DNA of 64,000 bases from Bog-756 sp963845485 (GTDB lineage Bacteria > Actinomycetota > Acidimicrobiia > Acidimicrobiales > RAAP-2), in the NCBI GenBank assembly GCA_963845485.1, contig CAWJSI010000015.1:372001-436000 (forward strand). Reading direction: 5' to 3'. The notes below the pieces were generated by a model. The model did not search any database, had not been told where the DNA came from, and saw nothing but the letters and a program-made list of their open reading frames with translations. This document shows, one piece after another, positions 43,375 through 52,024 of this stretch (within the stretch, counting starts at the first letter, position 1; each line of letters begins with the position of its first letter). Both the position numbers and the translations under genes were made by a program.

Positions 43375-44154
43375 ATGGGACTACTCGAAGGCGGCAAGGC
43401 CATCGTCACCGGTGGAGGATCGGGCATCGGAAGAGCGACCGCCCGGCGCATGGCCGAAGAGGGCGCCACGGTCGCTGTGGTCGATGTCAACGGTGACGCC
43501 GCGGCCGAGTGCGCCAAGGAGATCGGAGGGACTTCCCACGAGGCCGACGTGTCCGACCCCGACGCCATGGCTGCGGCCTTCGACGCGGCGGCCGAGGCCA
43601 TGGGGGGGATCACCATCCTCTACAACAACGCCGGCATCGGGGGCATGTCGCCTCTGGCCGAGTGGGATCCCGTGGAGTGGAACCGCCTGATCACGGTCAA
43701 CTTGACCGGTGTCTACCTCGGGTTCCGGGCCGCCATACCCCACATCAAGGCGGCCGGAGGGGGGAGCATCGTCTCGACCGCCTCCATCAGCGGCACCCGG
43801 CCGGCGGCCGGGGAGGCGCCGTACTCGGCGGCCAAGGCCGGTGTGGCCGCCATCACCGCATCGGCCGCCCTGGAGTACGCGCCGTCCATCCGGGTCAACG
43901 CCGTGTCACCCGGCATGATCGAGACGGCGTTGACGGCGCCGCTCCTCCAGTTCGTCCCCAACTCCCAGGAACGGTACGAGCGCACCACCCCGGCGGGACG
44001 AGTGGGGCAGCCCGAGGACATCGCCGATGTCGTCATCTTCCTCTGCTCAGACCTGGCCCGGTTCATCACGGGCCAGAACCTGGTGGTCGACGGGGGAATG
44101 ACCCTCCACGGTTCGGGGGTCGACGGCATCTTCGACCAGCTCTTCACCGGCTGA
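43375..44154 (+). CDS. SDR-family oxidoreductase
   Basis: A classical short-chain dehydrogenase of 259 residues. The cofactor loop is VTGGGSGIGRATA, then VVDVN, where Asp at the end of strand 2 favours NAD. YNNAGIGG, the Ser in SIVSTASISG and the YSAAKAG pair complete the active site. The C-terminal end is NLVVDGGMTLHGSG. GGGAGGAG nine bases before the ATG is an exceptionally good ribosome-binding site for this genome. It could oxidise a 3-hydroxyacyl or alicyclic alcohol. It stands alone, convergent with the ArsR-SRPBCC gene. Confidence 0.92.
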   Translation: MGLLEGGKAIVTGGGSGIGRATARRMAEEGATVAVVDVNGDAAAECAKEIGGTSHEADVSDPDAMAAAFDAAAEAMGGITILYNNAGIGGMSPLAEWDPVEWNRLITVNLTGVYLGFRAAIPHIKAAGGGSIVSTASISGTRPAAGEAPYSAAKAGVAAITASAALEYAPSIRVNAVSPGMIETALTAPLLQFVPNSQERYERTTPAGRVGQPEDIADVVIFLCSDLARFITGQNLVVDGGMTLHGSGVDGIFDQLFTG

Positions 44155-44244
44155 GGCCGGAGCGACGCCACCCGGGCGACCGACGACAGGCCGACGGCCG
44201 CCCGAACAGTACGACGTGGTGCCCCATGGGACACCCAGGCCGCC

Positions 44245-45015
44245 TCAGGTGTAGAGGAGTGAGCCCGGGGTGGTGAGCAGTTGGCCGGTCTCGAGCCAGG
44301 TCTTCAATCCCGAGAGGATCATCGGCCATCCACCGAAGAGCTGGTCGTTGGCCCCGTCACGCAGCTGGTCGTGGGTGACGGTGAGGTGACAGGAGTCGCC
44401 GACCGGCTCGATGGTCCAGGTGACCCGGGAGGCGCCTTCACGCTTCACGTCGTCACCCCACAGCGCCGTCATGGTGTGGACCAGACGACGGGGTGGCTCG
44501 GCCTCGAGCACCTCGCCCTCCCCGAGGAGGCTGTCTCCGGGACCACCCATCCGGAGGGGGGAGCCCGGCTTCCACTCCGACTCCACCCGGGCGCCGAAGT
44601 TGTACTTGCTCCGGATCTCCGGATCGGTGATGGCATCCCAGAGATGTTCGGGCGTGGTGTGGATGTAGATCTCGTAGATCTTTTCCATGGTGTGCTCCAA
44701 TCGGTGCTTGAGGTCGCTCATCACAGCGACCCAGGGTTCGGTGTACTTGTCGATCCAACGGTCGTGGACGAGCCGGATCGGAACCGGGTTGAGGAAGTGC
44801 AGCTTCTCCCGACCCGACCGGCGGGTGACGACGAGACCGGCCTCTTCTAGGAGGCCGAGGTGCTTCATGACACCGAACCGGGTCATCGCCACCCGTCCCT
44901 CGAGTTCGGTGAGGGTCTGGCCGTCCCGCTCGAAGAGAGCATCGAGCAGTAGGCGCCGGGTGGGATCGGCGAGCGCCTTGAACACCGGTGTGTCGTCGTT
45001 CTCCACACGATCCAC
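44245..45015 (-). CDS. ArsR-type regulator fused to an SRPBCC (AHSA1) domain
   Basis: A 256-residue fusion. Residues 1-95 are an ArsR winged helix (FKALADPTRRLLLDALF, then LTELEGRVAMTRFGVMKHLGLLEEAGLV and the wing TRRSGREKLHFLNP) without the metal-binding Cys motifs. Residues ~110-256 form an Activator-of-Hsp90-ATPase-like SRPBCC cavity (IYEIYIHTTPEHLWDAITDPE, then WTIEPVGDSCHLTVTHDQL). In most actinobacteria these are two adjacent genes; here a single protein can bind DNA and a hydrophobic ligand. The GTG start is five bases after a palindrome (45021-45036), so it very likely represses itself. The ligand is unknown. Confidence 0.88.
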   Translation of the reverse strand: MDRVENDDTPVFKALADPTRRLLLDALFERDGQTLTELEGRVAMTRFGVMKHLGLLEEAGLVVTRRSGREKLHFLNPVPIRLVHDRWIDKYTEPWVAVMSDLKHRLEHTMEKIYEIYIHTTPEHLWDAITDPEIRSKYNFGARVESEWKPGSPLRMGGPGDSLLGEGEVLEAEPPRRLVHTMTALWGDDVKREGASRVTWTIEPVGDSCHLTVTHDQLRDGANDQLFGGWPMILSGLKTWLETGQLLTTPGSLLYT

Positions 45016-45020
45016 TATAT

Positions 45021-45036
45021 GTGACTATTTAGTCAC
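45021..45036. promoter_or_regulatory. Palindromic operator of the ArsR-SRPBCC gene
   Basis: GTGACTA TT TAGTCAC is a perfect 7-bp inverted repeat with a two-base centre, right in front of the GTG start codon. The shape (GTGACT...AGTCAC) fits an ArsR-dimer operator, and a bound protein would cover the transcription start. Confidence 0.7.
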
Positions 45037-45302
45037 CTGTCAATCGGGACCACGACCGGAGGCGCCGCGGTAGACCGCGACACACGGCGGGAGTAGACCG
45101 AACGAGCATCCTGACGCTCCCACGGAGCGGGGAGAGGTCGACGGGTCGTGCACATCGGCGGTGGGCCCTGCCCGGCCCAACCGCCGGCGTGCCGACGCCC
45201 CTCTGTCACGGCGGAGGATCCTGCCTGCCGTGCACAGTGCCGGCCATGTTCTAGCGCCGTTCCGGGCGGAATTACGGTCGCCCGGGCCTGGACTCCGGGT
45301 AG
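45037..45302. other. 266-bp intergenic region without a gene
   Basis: Between the ArsR operator and the 3' end of the beta-lactamase-fold gene I see no frame with a domain. Short open frames are Pro/Arg/Cys-rich chance products. It must contain the promoter of the ArsR-SRPBCC gene. Confidence 0.4.
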
Positions 45303-46439
45303 TTACGAGGCCAGTGCCTGCCAGACCAGGGCGGACACGCCGTTAACCGTGTCGATCCCGTACTGCTCGGACGGGTTGCCGTCGGTGAGCACGGCGATCA
45401 GGTAGTCACGTCCGGCACCGGCCACCCATCCCGTCGTGTTGATCTGCCAGCCGTTGATGACCGAGAACCCGTTCTTCAGGGCCACGGTGACCCCCGGCGG
45501 CACCCCACCGGTCGCGCCCCAGTCCTGGGACGGGGTGATGTGCTCCATGAGGTCGAGCACATAGGCACGGGATGCGTCGGTGAGGAGGGCGTTGGGCTGG
45601 ACCACCGTGCGGATCATGGCCAGGCGGTCGAGGGCGGTGGTGGTGGTCGTGCCCCAGATGCCGTCGGTGGCCGGAGTCGTGGCCGTCATGCCGGCCGCCC
45701 GCTCGAACGCCCCCACGCTCGCCGGTCCGAGCCGGGTCCACAGGGTGTCGGCCGCGCTGTCGAGACTGTCCTCGATCATGGGGACGGCCAGGGACTGCTC
45801 GTTGGGTGTCAAGGTCCGTCCGGCCGCTTGGGCCTGGGTGAGGAGTGTGGCCAAGATGTCCACCTTCAGGGTGCTGGCCGTGTGCTCGACGACGCCCGGG
45901 CGGAACTGGATGGTCTGGCCGGTGGCCAGGTTCTGCACGGCCACGGTGATGTTGTCCGCCCGGGTCGAGGCGAACGAACCGATGGCCCTGATCAGCGCGT
46001 CTGCGGTGTTCTGGCCGTAGGCGATCCAGTAGCCGCCGGCGGTGGCGGCCATCCCGACGGCCGGAGCGCCGTGGGGGTCACCGCCGTCCGATCCCTCGAA
46101 GCCGGCATCACCGAAGGTGAAGATGCCGCCGTCGGAGGCCACCAGCCAGTAGCCGGCGCCGTCAGGGGTGGCGGCCATGCCCACGATGGGGGCGTTGAGC
46201 CCGGGAAGGGAGGTACCAGGCGCCGACGTCGCTGCACTTCCGAACGCGGTGACCGAGTCGGGACCGGCCGCGCCCGACTCGCGGGGAACACTCGATGCTG
46301 CGGCGGCGCTCGGCCCCGGGCCCAACGGTGCCGCCGCCAACCCGAACACCATGGCCACGACGAGCCAGAAGGCGACCGCCCTCGGAGGGATCCGATGCAC
46401 CCGATAGGACAGATTCCGCGGGCGGGTCACCTCCGGCAC
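45303..46439 (-). CDS. Secreted class-A-beta-lactamase-fold protein with N-terminal GYWLV repeats
   Basis: A 378-residue exported protein. A signal peptide (AVAFWLVVAMVFGLAAAPLG, ending near residue 48) is followed by a linker, then about two copies of the repeat module (APIVGMAATPDGAGYWLV, DGGIFTFGDAGFEGSDGG, APAVGMAATAGGYWIAYG; ~80-145). A serine-hydrolase domain of the beta-lactamase/transpeptidase fold occupies ~150-378: STLK gives SxxK with Ser ~188, and KNG (~320) stands for KTG. The SDN-type motif reads SLD (MIEDSLDSAADTLW), so it is unlikely to be a standard beta-lactamase; it may act on peptidoglycan or be inactive. Related modules are attached to two other secreted proteins in the window. 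Confidence 0.82.
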   Translation of the reverse strand: MPEVTRPRNLSYRVHRIPPRAVAFWLVVAMVFGLAAAPLGPGPSAAAASSVPRESGAAGPDSVTAFGSAATSAPGTSLPGLNAPIVGMAATPDGAGYWLVASDGGIFTFGDAGFEGSDGGDPHGAPAVGMAATAGGYWIAYGQNTADALIRAIGSFASTRADNITVAVQNLATGQTIQFRPGVVEHTASTLKVDILATLLTQAQAAGRTLTPNEQSLAVPMIEDSLDSAADTLWTRLGPASVGAFERAAGMTATTPATDGIWGTTTTTALDRLAMIRTVVQPNALLTDASRAYVLDLMEHITPSQDWGATGGVPPGVTVALKNGFSVINGWQINTTGWVAGAGRDYLIAVLTDGNPSEQYGIDTVNGVSALVWQALAS

Positions 46440-46533
46440 GCTACCGCCGACACGTCCGATCCTCCCACTCCGGACCGGCGAAGCGGTGGGTCGATGCGGG
46501 TTGCACCCACCGAATGGAACTCGGGCCTTCTGC

Positions 46534-46539
46534 TAGAAA
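46534..46539 (+). promoter_or_regulatory. -10-like element of an SDR gene (leaderless)
   Basis: TAGAAA ends seven bases before the ATG at 46546; there is no ribosome-binding site. The last base is A rather than T. Confidence 0.3.
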
Positions 46540-46545
46540 CCACAG

Positions 46546-47394
46546 ATGGTGAGCGCATCCGAGCAGCGGCGGGCCCTGGTCACCGGAGCCACCCGGGGGA
46601 TCGGCAAGGCCACAGCGGTCGCGCTGGCCCGAGACGGTTGGCAGGTTGCTGTCACCGGCCGCACCCTCCGGGCCGGCGAGGGCCGAGACGACTCGGACAC
46701 CGGAGCGGGACGACCGCTGCCCGGCAGTCTCGAGGAGACCGGTGCCATCATCCGCGACCGTGGGGCCGACTGCCTGGAGCTCGCCGCCGACCTCCACCAG
46801 CTCGAAGCGCTGGCCGGCGTGGTCGCCGGGGTCGTCGATGCCTGGGGAGGCATCGACCTGTTGGTCAACAACGCCGTGGACACCGGGCCGGGCAGCATGG
46901 TCACCGTCCTCGACCTCACGGTGGCCCAGCTCGAAGCCAAACTCGAGGCCAACGTGGTGGCGCCGTTCGTGCTTGCCCAAGCCGTCCTACCCGGCATGTT
47001 GGAGCGGGGCGGGGGCACCATCGTGAACGTCACCTCGCACACCGCCACCGCCGATCCTCCCGGACCCGTAGGGAGCGGCGGGTGGGGGCTGGGCTACGCC
47101 GCCTCCAAGGCCGCGCTCCACCGGATCGCCCCCCTCATCGCCGTGGAGCTCGGCGAACGTGGGATCCGGGCCTTCAACGTCGATCCGGGATACGTCGAGA
47201 CCGAACGCCAGGTGGTCAACGCCGAGGCCCTGGGCCTCGTCGGCCACTACACCGGTGCCCCTCCTTCGGTGCCCGGTGCCGCCATCGCCTGGCTGGCTGC
47301 GCACCCCGACGAGGTAGACAACGGCCAGACGGTTCGGGCCCAAAAGCTGGCCCTCACCCACGACCTCCACCCCGACTGGCGCCCGGCCCGCTGA
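46546..47394 (+). CDS. SDR-family oxidoreductase
   Basis: A 282-residue short-chain dehydrogenase. The cofactor loop is VTGATRGIGKATA; VTGRTL after strand 2 suggests NADP. An insertion of ~20 residues (GEGRDDSDTGAGRPLPG) follows, longer than in typical members. NNAVD replaces NNAG. The Ser is in NVTSHTA and the YxxxK pair in YAASKAA. The C-terminus lacks the usual VDGG and instead reads GQTVRAQKLAL. It is convergent with the Lhr helicase gene. Substrate unknown. Confidence 0.88.
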   Translation: MVSASEQRRALVTGATRGIGKATAVALARDGWQVAVTGRTLRAGEGRDDSDTGAGRPLPGSLEETGAIIRDRGADCLELAADLHQLEALAGVVAGVVDAWGGIDLLVNNAVDTGPGSMVTVLDLTVAQLEAKLEANVVAPFVLAQAVLPGMLERGGGTIVNVTSHTATADPPGPVGSGGWGLGYAASKAALHRIAPLIAVELGERGIRAFNVDPGYVETERQVVNAEALGLVGHYTGAPPSVPGAAIAWLAAHPDEVDNGQTVRAQKLALTHDLHPDWRPAR

Positions 47395-47419
47395 CCTCTC
47401 GGGCCGATGGCGCCGGTCC

Positions 47420-50400
47420 TCAGCCCGTGGTGGCGACCGGGACGGGATCGACGAGGATGCCTCCCCGGTAGTGGACGGTGCGGTCACGGATGGACGGGAT
47501 CCGGGGTCCGCCGAGCACCGTGCCCGTGAGGTTGAGCGGATCGGCCCCTGACACGGTGACCTCGTCCCCGCGGTGGGGATTCCCCCGCACGTCGGCCAGC
47601 AGGGCTGCCGCCTCGGGCGAGGCATACTGCTCACCGGAGATCCCGGCCACGAAGCGACCACCGAGGGCCTCGCCGCGGGCCTCCAGCCGCCGGAGGGCCC
47701 GCACCACGTCCCGCCACGGGATCCGGTAGGACTCGCGGGCCCACAACTCCCAGGCCACGACCCCCCAGCGGGCCAGCAACTGCCAGGCCACCGCCTCGGC
47801 CAGCTCCTCGGACGCCGGGCCGCTGTGGGGGCCGGTGCCCGAGGCGTCGGGTTCGGGCAGGAGGGACCAGCGCCCCTCACCGACCCCGGTCCCGACCCGG
47901 GCCCGCTGGCGCCCGAGTGCGGCCCGTCGGGCCGAACCCGGCCGGTACGCCGAGCGGCGCCGACGGGTGGAGAGCAGCGAGCGGACCGCCGAGAAGGCGT
48001 CCGCGGTGACCATGCCCCGGGCCACCAGATCCCAGAGACCCTCGTCGATCTCGGCGTCGAGCCGTCCCGAGGACGGAGCCAACTCGGAACGAAACGCGGC
48101 TCCGTGGGCACGGAGTACGGCCAGCACGTCTGCGGACGCTCCGGCCGTCGGCTCGGCCACGTCCCGGTCGGTACGCACCGCCGCCAACATCCAGGTGAGG
48201 TCGGGCCGGGTGACGAGGGCCAGCGGGGTGGCCGAGGAGGGCGTGGCCGACCCTCGGTGGCCATCGCTCGGGAGACCGGTGCCGAGGAAGGGTGCAACCG
48301 TCGAGCCGTCCTCGACCGGAACCGGGGGTGCACCGGGTGGGCGGGGGGAGAGGCGGGCCCAGGCCACTTCACCGGCCAGGCACAGTTCGTCGAGCCATCG
48401 GGGGTCGTAGCCCTCCACCCGGGCCGGCAGGACGGTGGCCTCCCACTCGCCGGCGGCCACCTCGACCCCTTGGAGCTGCTCGATGACCGACAACAGTCCG
48501 GACCGGCCTTGGGCCCGGGTACCGGCGGCTACGTGCTGCCAACAGGCGACGAACCGCATGAAGTCGGCCATGGACGCCGGCTCCACGTGACGTCGTCGGC
48601 GACCCCGGCTAGCCGCGTGGAGGCGCACCAGCAGGTGTCGGGCGCACCAACGACCGTCGGGCAGGGCAATGGCCGATCCGGCCGCCTCCAGCCGGGCCAA
48701 TCCCGTGCGGGCCCGGGCCACGGTGAGCGGAGCCCCACGCACCGACCCGGTGGGCAGTTCTGCGTCCGCCACCAGCTCCTCCACGGTGACCGGGCCGGCC
48801 ACGTCGAGATGGCCACCCACGCACTCGGCCAGCGACTCGTCGTCGCCGGCCATGGGATCGGTGAGGGAACGGTGGATGCCCTCGGCCGCGGTCCGGCGTT
48901 CGGTGGGCGCCCAGGCGCCCTCCACCCACCCGGCCCTACCCTCCGCACACAGCTCGTCGAACCAGGGCTGCCATTCCGGCACCGGTCGGCAGAGGACGAG
49001 GGAGAGCATCAGGTCGTGGAGTTCGTCGCGGTGGCGGGGACGGGGCTGCACCTGGTCCAACACCTCGCCGGCGGCGACCGGGTCGAGGGGCCCGAGCTCG
49101 GATGCCGCCACCGGCAGTCCCGGAGGCAGGCCGTCGGGTCCCAGGGCGCCGAGGCCGCGGGGAACGGCGACGGCCCGGGTGCGACGCTCCTCCAGCGGTG
49201 CACCGTCCAAGAAGGTGAAGGGCTTCCCGGTCAGGATGCCGTGGGACAGCGGGGAGGGCTCGGCCGACTCCACCAGGTGCACCTCGACCCGGCCGGACTC
49301 CATCGCCGCCAGGAGGGCCACCAGGCCCTCGGCGTCGAGCGGTTCGGTCAGGCAGTCGGTCACCGTCTGACGGACGAGGACGTGATCGGGCACGGGGACC
49401 GGTCCGGGTCCGGCGTTCTCCTGGCAAGCGGCGAGGGCCGGCCAGCTGGCGGCCAACAGGTCCTCGGCCTCCATCCGCTGGAGGTGGATGGGCCGACGCT
49501 GCCCGCCACGAGCACGGGGCACGACGAGGGCCCGGTTGAGGTTCCACCGCCAGCGGGCGGCCAACATCGGGTGGGGGAGCACGGCCTGGGTCAGCACCTC
49601 GGTCACCGTGCCGCTCTGCAGCATGGTCGGCACCTGGGACAGCGGAAAGCTGTGCTGCGGTCCGAGGGAGAGCACGACCGTGTCGTCGTCCGCCGCCGCC
49701 TGGAGCTCGAAGTCGAAGGACACGCAGAACCGCTTGCGCAGGGCCAACCCGAGGGCCCGGTTGATGCGGCCACCGTAGGGGGAGTGAACGATGAGCTGGG
49801 TCCCCTCGCTGTCGTCGAAGACCCGCTCGACGACCAGGCGCTGCCGGGTGGGCAGCGCACCGAGCGAGGCCAGTCCCGCGCCCAGATAGGCCACCACCTG
49901 ATCGGCCACCTCTGGGGACACCCCGGCCCGTTGGCGCACCTCGGCCCGCGCCCCGGTACCGTCGCCCTCCGCCAGCAACGGCTCGAGCCCGGCCCGCAAC
50001 GCACCGACCTCTTCGGACAGCTCGGCCGAGCGCGCCGGTGCCTCGCCCAACCAGAACGGGATGGTCGGCGGCAGGTCGCCGGCATCGATGACCCGGACCG
50101 TCCCCGTCTCGACTTTGACCACCCGCCAGGAGTGGGTGCCGAGGAGGAAGATGTCACCGGCGGTGGCCTCCACGGCGAAGTCCTCGTGCACCGAGCCGAC
50201 GGTGATGCCGTCAGGGTCGAGCACCACCCGGTAGTCGCCCGTCTCGGGGATGGCACCACCGCTGGTGAGCGCAGCCAGCCGGGCCCCCCGACGGGCCCGC
50301 AGTCTGCCGTTGACCGCATCATGATGGAGGTGGGCGCCCCGTCGGCCCCGGCCGGTCTGGATGCCCCAGGACACCAGTTCGACCACCTCATCGAAGGTCT

Positions 50401-51934
50401 CCCGGCTCAGATCGGCGTAGGGGCCGGCCCGGCGAACCAACTCATAGAGGGCGTCGACCTCCCACTCCTCGGTGGCCGCCACCTCGGCCACCAGCTGCTG
50501 GGCCAGGACGTCCACGGGGGCCACCGGCGGATGGAGCAGGTCGAGGTGGCCTGCCTTCACACCGGCCAGCAGGGCCGTGCATTCGACCAGCTCGTCCCTG
50601 GTCATGGGGTAGAGGATCCCGGCCGGAGTGCCGTCGATCTGGTGGTTGGCCCTCCCGATCCGCTGGAGGAAGGTCCCGATGGCCCGAGGCGAGCCGATCT
50701 GGCACACCAGCTCCACCGGGCCCACGTCGATGCCCAGCTCCAAGGAGGCCGTGGCCACGAGGGCACGCAGGTCCCCGGCCCGGAGCCGTTGCTCAACGAT
50801 CCGCCGCCTGGCCGCCGACAGGCTCCCGTGATGGGCTGCCACCTGCAGGGCGGCATCGACCGGGTCGGTGGCGAGGCCGTCCCCGTCGTTCTCGGCGTCG
50901 CCCGGCCTCCCGTCGGCTCCGAGACGCAGGGCGAGTTGATGGGCCACGCGCTCGGCCATCTTGCGGGTGTTGACGAAGACCAGCGTGGTCCGGTGCTCCA
51001 TGACGTGGCCGGCGATGCGGTCGAGGACGTCGGCGAGCTGGCCCCCACTGGCCACAGCTTCGAGTTCGCTCTCGGGGAGCTCGATGGCCACATCCAGATC
51101 CCGGCGGTGCCCGCAGTCCACGATGGTGGTGGGGGCACGCTCGGAATCGACCCCCGAGAGGAGCCGGGCCACGAGCTCGAGCGGCCGCTGGGTGGCCGAC
51201 AGGCCGATCCGCTGCAGGCGGCCGCCGGTCGCGGCGACGAGATGGTCGAGGCGCTCGAGGGTGAGGGCCAGGTGCGAGCCCCGCTTGTCCCGGGCCAGGG
51301 TGTGCACCTCGTCGATGATCACGGTGTGGACCGAGCCGAGCACCGCCCGCGACGACGGGGCGGTGAGTAGGAGGTAGAGCGACTCCGGGGTGGTCACCAA
51401 CAGATCGGGAGGCGACTTGCGCATGGCGGCCCGCTCGGCGGCCGGCGTGTCCCCGGTGCGCACGGCCACCGACAGGTCGGGGGCGGGATAGCCCTGGCGG
51501 ACCGCCTCCTCGGCGATACCGGCCAGGGGCAGCTGCAGGTTCTCGTGGACATCGGTGGCGAGGGCTCGTAGTGGGGAGACGTAGACCACTCCCGGGCCCC
51601 GGGGTGCGTCGGTCGGGGTGGCGACCGATGTGGCGGCCCGGTAGGCCGCGTCGATGGCCACGAGGAAGCCGGTCAGGGTCTTACCGGTGCCCGTGGGCGA
51701 GGCCACCAGCACGTTCCCACCCTCGGCGATACGCGGCCACGCCGCCGTTTGCGGCTCGGTGGGACCGTCGGGGAACCTGCCGAGGAACCAACCGGCGACG
51801 GCCGGGTGGAACGTGCGCAGGATGGAGTCGACCGGTAGGTCGGCCAGCGCGGGGTCAGGGGTTCCACCGGGCGCGACGAAGTCCAGCGGGAGGGGCTGTG
51901 GGAGGGCCCGGGCGGAGGGCAGGGTGGTGGCCAC
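47420..51934 (-). CDS. lhr: Lhr-type large ATP-dependent helicase
   Basis: The 1504-residue protein is a full-length superfamily 2 Lhr helicase, a 3'-5' translocase linked to DNA repair. Motif I is SPTGTGKTLTGF (residue ~77), motif II IIDEVHTLARDKRGSHL (~205), motif III GLSATQRP, and motif VI QRIGRANHQ. The winged helix and beta-barrel region follow (~470-860), and the rest is the Lhr C-terminal domain found in the long bacterial form. No adjacent Lhr-linked exonuclease or phosphatase gene is present. Start is a GTG; TAGGCT on the minus strand at 51947-51952 could be its -10. It lies downstream of the cellulose-synthase-like gene, same strand. Confidence 0.93.
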   Translation of the reverse strand: MATTLPSARALPQPLPLDFVAPGGTPDPALADLPVDSILRTFHPAVAGWFLGRFPDGPTEPQTAAWPRIAEGGNVLVASPTGTGKTLTGFLVAIDAAYRAATSVATPTDAPRGPGVVYVSPLRALATDVHENLQLPLAGIAEEAVRQGYPAPDLSVAVRTGDTPAAERAAMRKSPPDLLVTTPESLYLLLTAPSSRAVLGSVHTVIIDEVHTLARDKRGSHLALTLERLDHLVAATGGRLQRIGLSATQRPLELVARLLSGVDSERAPTTIVDCGHRRDLDVAIELPESELEAVASGGQLADVLDRIAGHVMEHRTTLVFVNTRKMAERVAHQLALRLGADGRPGDAENDGDGLATDPVDAALQVAAHHGSLSAARRRIVEQRLRAGDLRALVATASLELGIDVGPVELVCQIGSPRAIGTFLQRIGRANHQIDGTPAGILYPMTRDELVECTALLAGVKAGHLDLLHPPVAPVDVLAQQLVAEVAATEEWEVDALYELVRRAGPYADLSRETFDEVVELVSWGIQTGRGRRGAHLHHDAVNGRLRARRGARLAALTSGGAIPETGDYRVVLDPDGITVGSVHEDFAVEATAGDIFLLGTHSWRVVKVETGTVRVIDAGDLPPTIPFWLGEAPARSAELSEEVGALRAGLEPLLAEGDGTGARAEVRQRAGVSPEVADQVVAYLGAGLASLGALPTRQRLVVERVFDDSEGTQLIVHSPYGGRINRALGLALRKRFCVSFDFELQAAADDDTVVLSLGPQHSFPLSQVPTMLQSGTVTEVLTQAVLPHPMLAARWRWNLNRALVVPRARGGQRRPIHLQRMEAEDLLAASWPALAACQENAGPGPVPVPDHVLVRQTVTDCLTEPLDAEGLVALLAAMESGRVEVHLVESAEPSPLSHGILTGKPFTFLDGAPLEERRTRAVAVPRGLGALGPDGLPPGLPVAASELGPLDPVAAGEVLDQVQPRPRHRDELHDLMLSLVLCRPVPEWQPWFDELCAEGRAGWVEGAWAPTERRTAAEGIHRSLTDPMAGDDESLAECVGGHLDVAGPVTVEELVADAELPTGSVRGAPLTVARARTGLARLEAAGSAIALPDGRWCARHLLVRLHAASRGRRRRHVEPASMADFMRFVACWQHVAAGTRAQGRSGLLSVIEQLQGVEVAAGEWEATVLPARVEGYDPRWLDELCLAGEVAWARLSPRPPGAPPVPVEDGSTVAPFLGTGLPSDGHRGSATPSSATPLALVTRPDLTWMLAAVRTDRDVAEPTAGASADVLAVLRAHGAAFRSELAPSSGRLDAEIDEGLWDLVARGMVTADAFSAVRSLLSTRRRRSAYRPGSARRAALGRQRARVGTGVGEGRWSLLPEPDASGTGPHSGPASEELAEAVAWQLLARWGVVAWELWARESYRIPWRDVVRALRRLEARGEALGGRFVAGISGEQYASPEAAALLADVRGNPHRGDEVTVSGADPLNLTGTVLGGPRIPSIRDRTVHYRGGILVDPVPVATTG

Positions 51935-52024
51935 GGTGTCCAGTCCAGCCTAGGGGTGTGACACCCTCGGTGTACCGGCCGGTCACCGGCCCCGGTGTGG
52001 TGCTGGTCGCCCGGCCGACGGGCG

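Noticed and set aside
47573..51370. A 1265-residue open frame on the plus strand, opposite the Lhr gene
   Set aside because: It is the antisense shadow of the helicase; its translation is Gly/Arg/Pro/His-rich with no domain, as expected in high-GC DNA.
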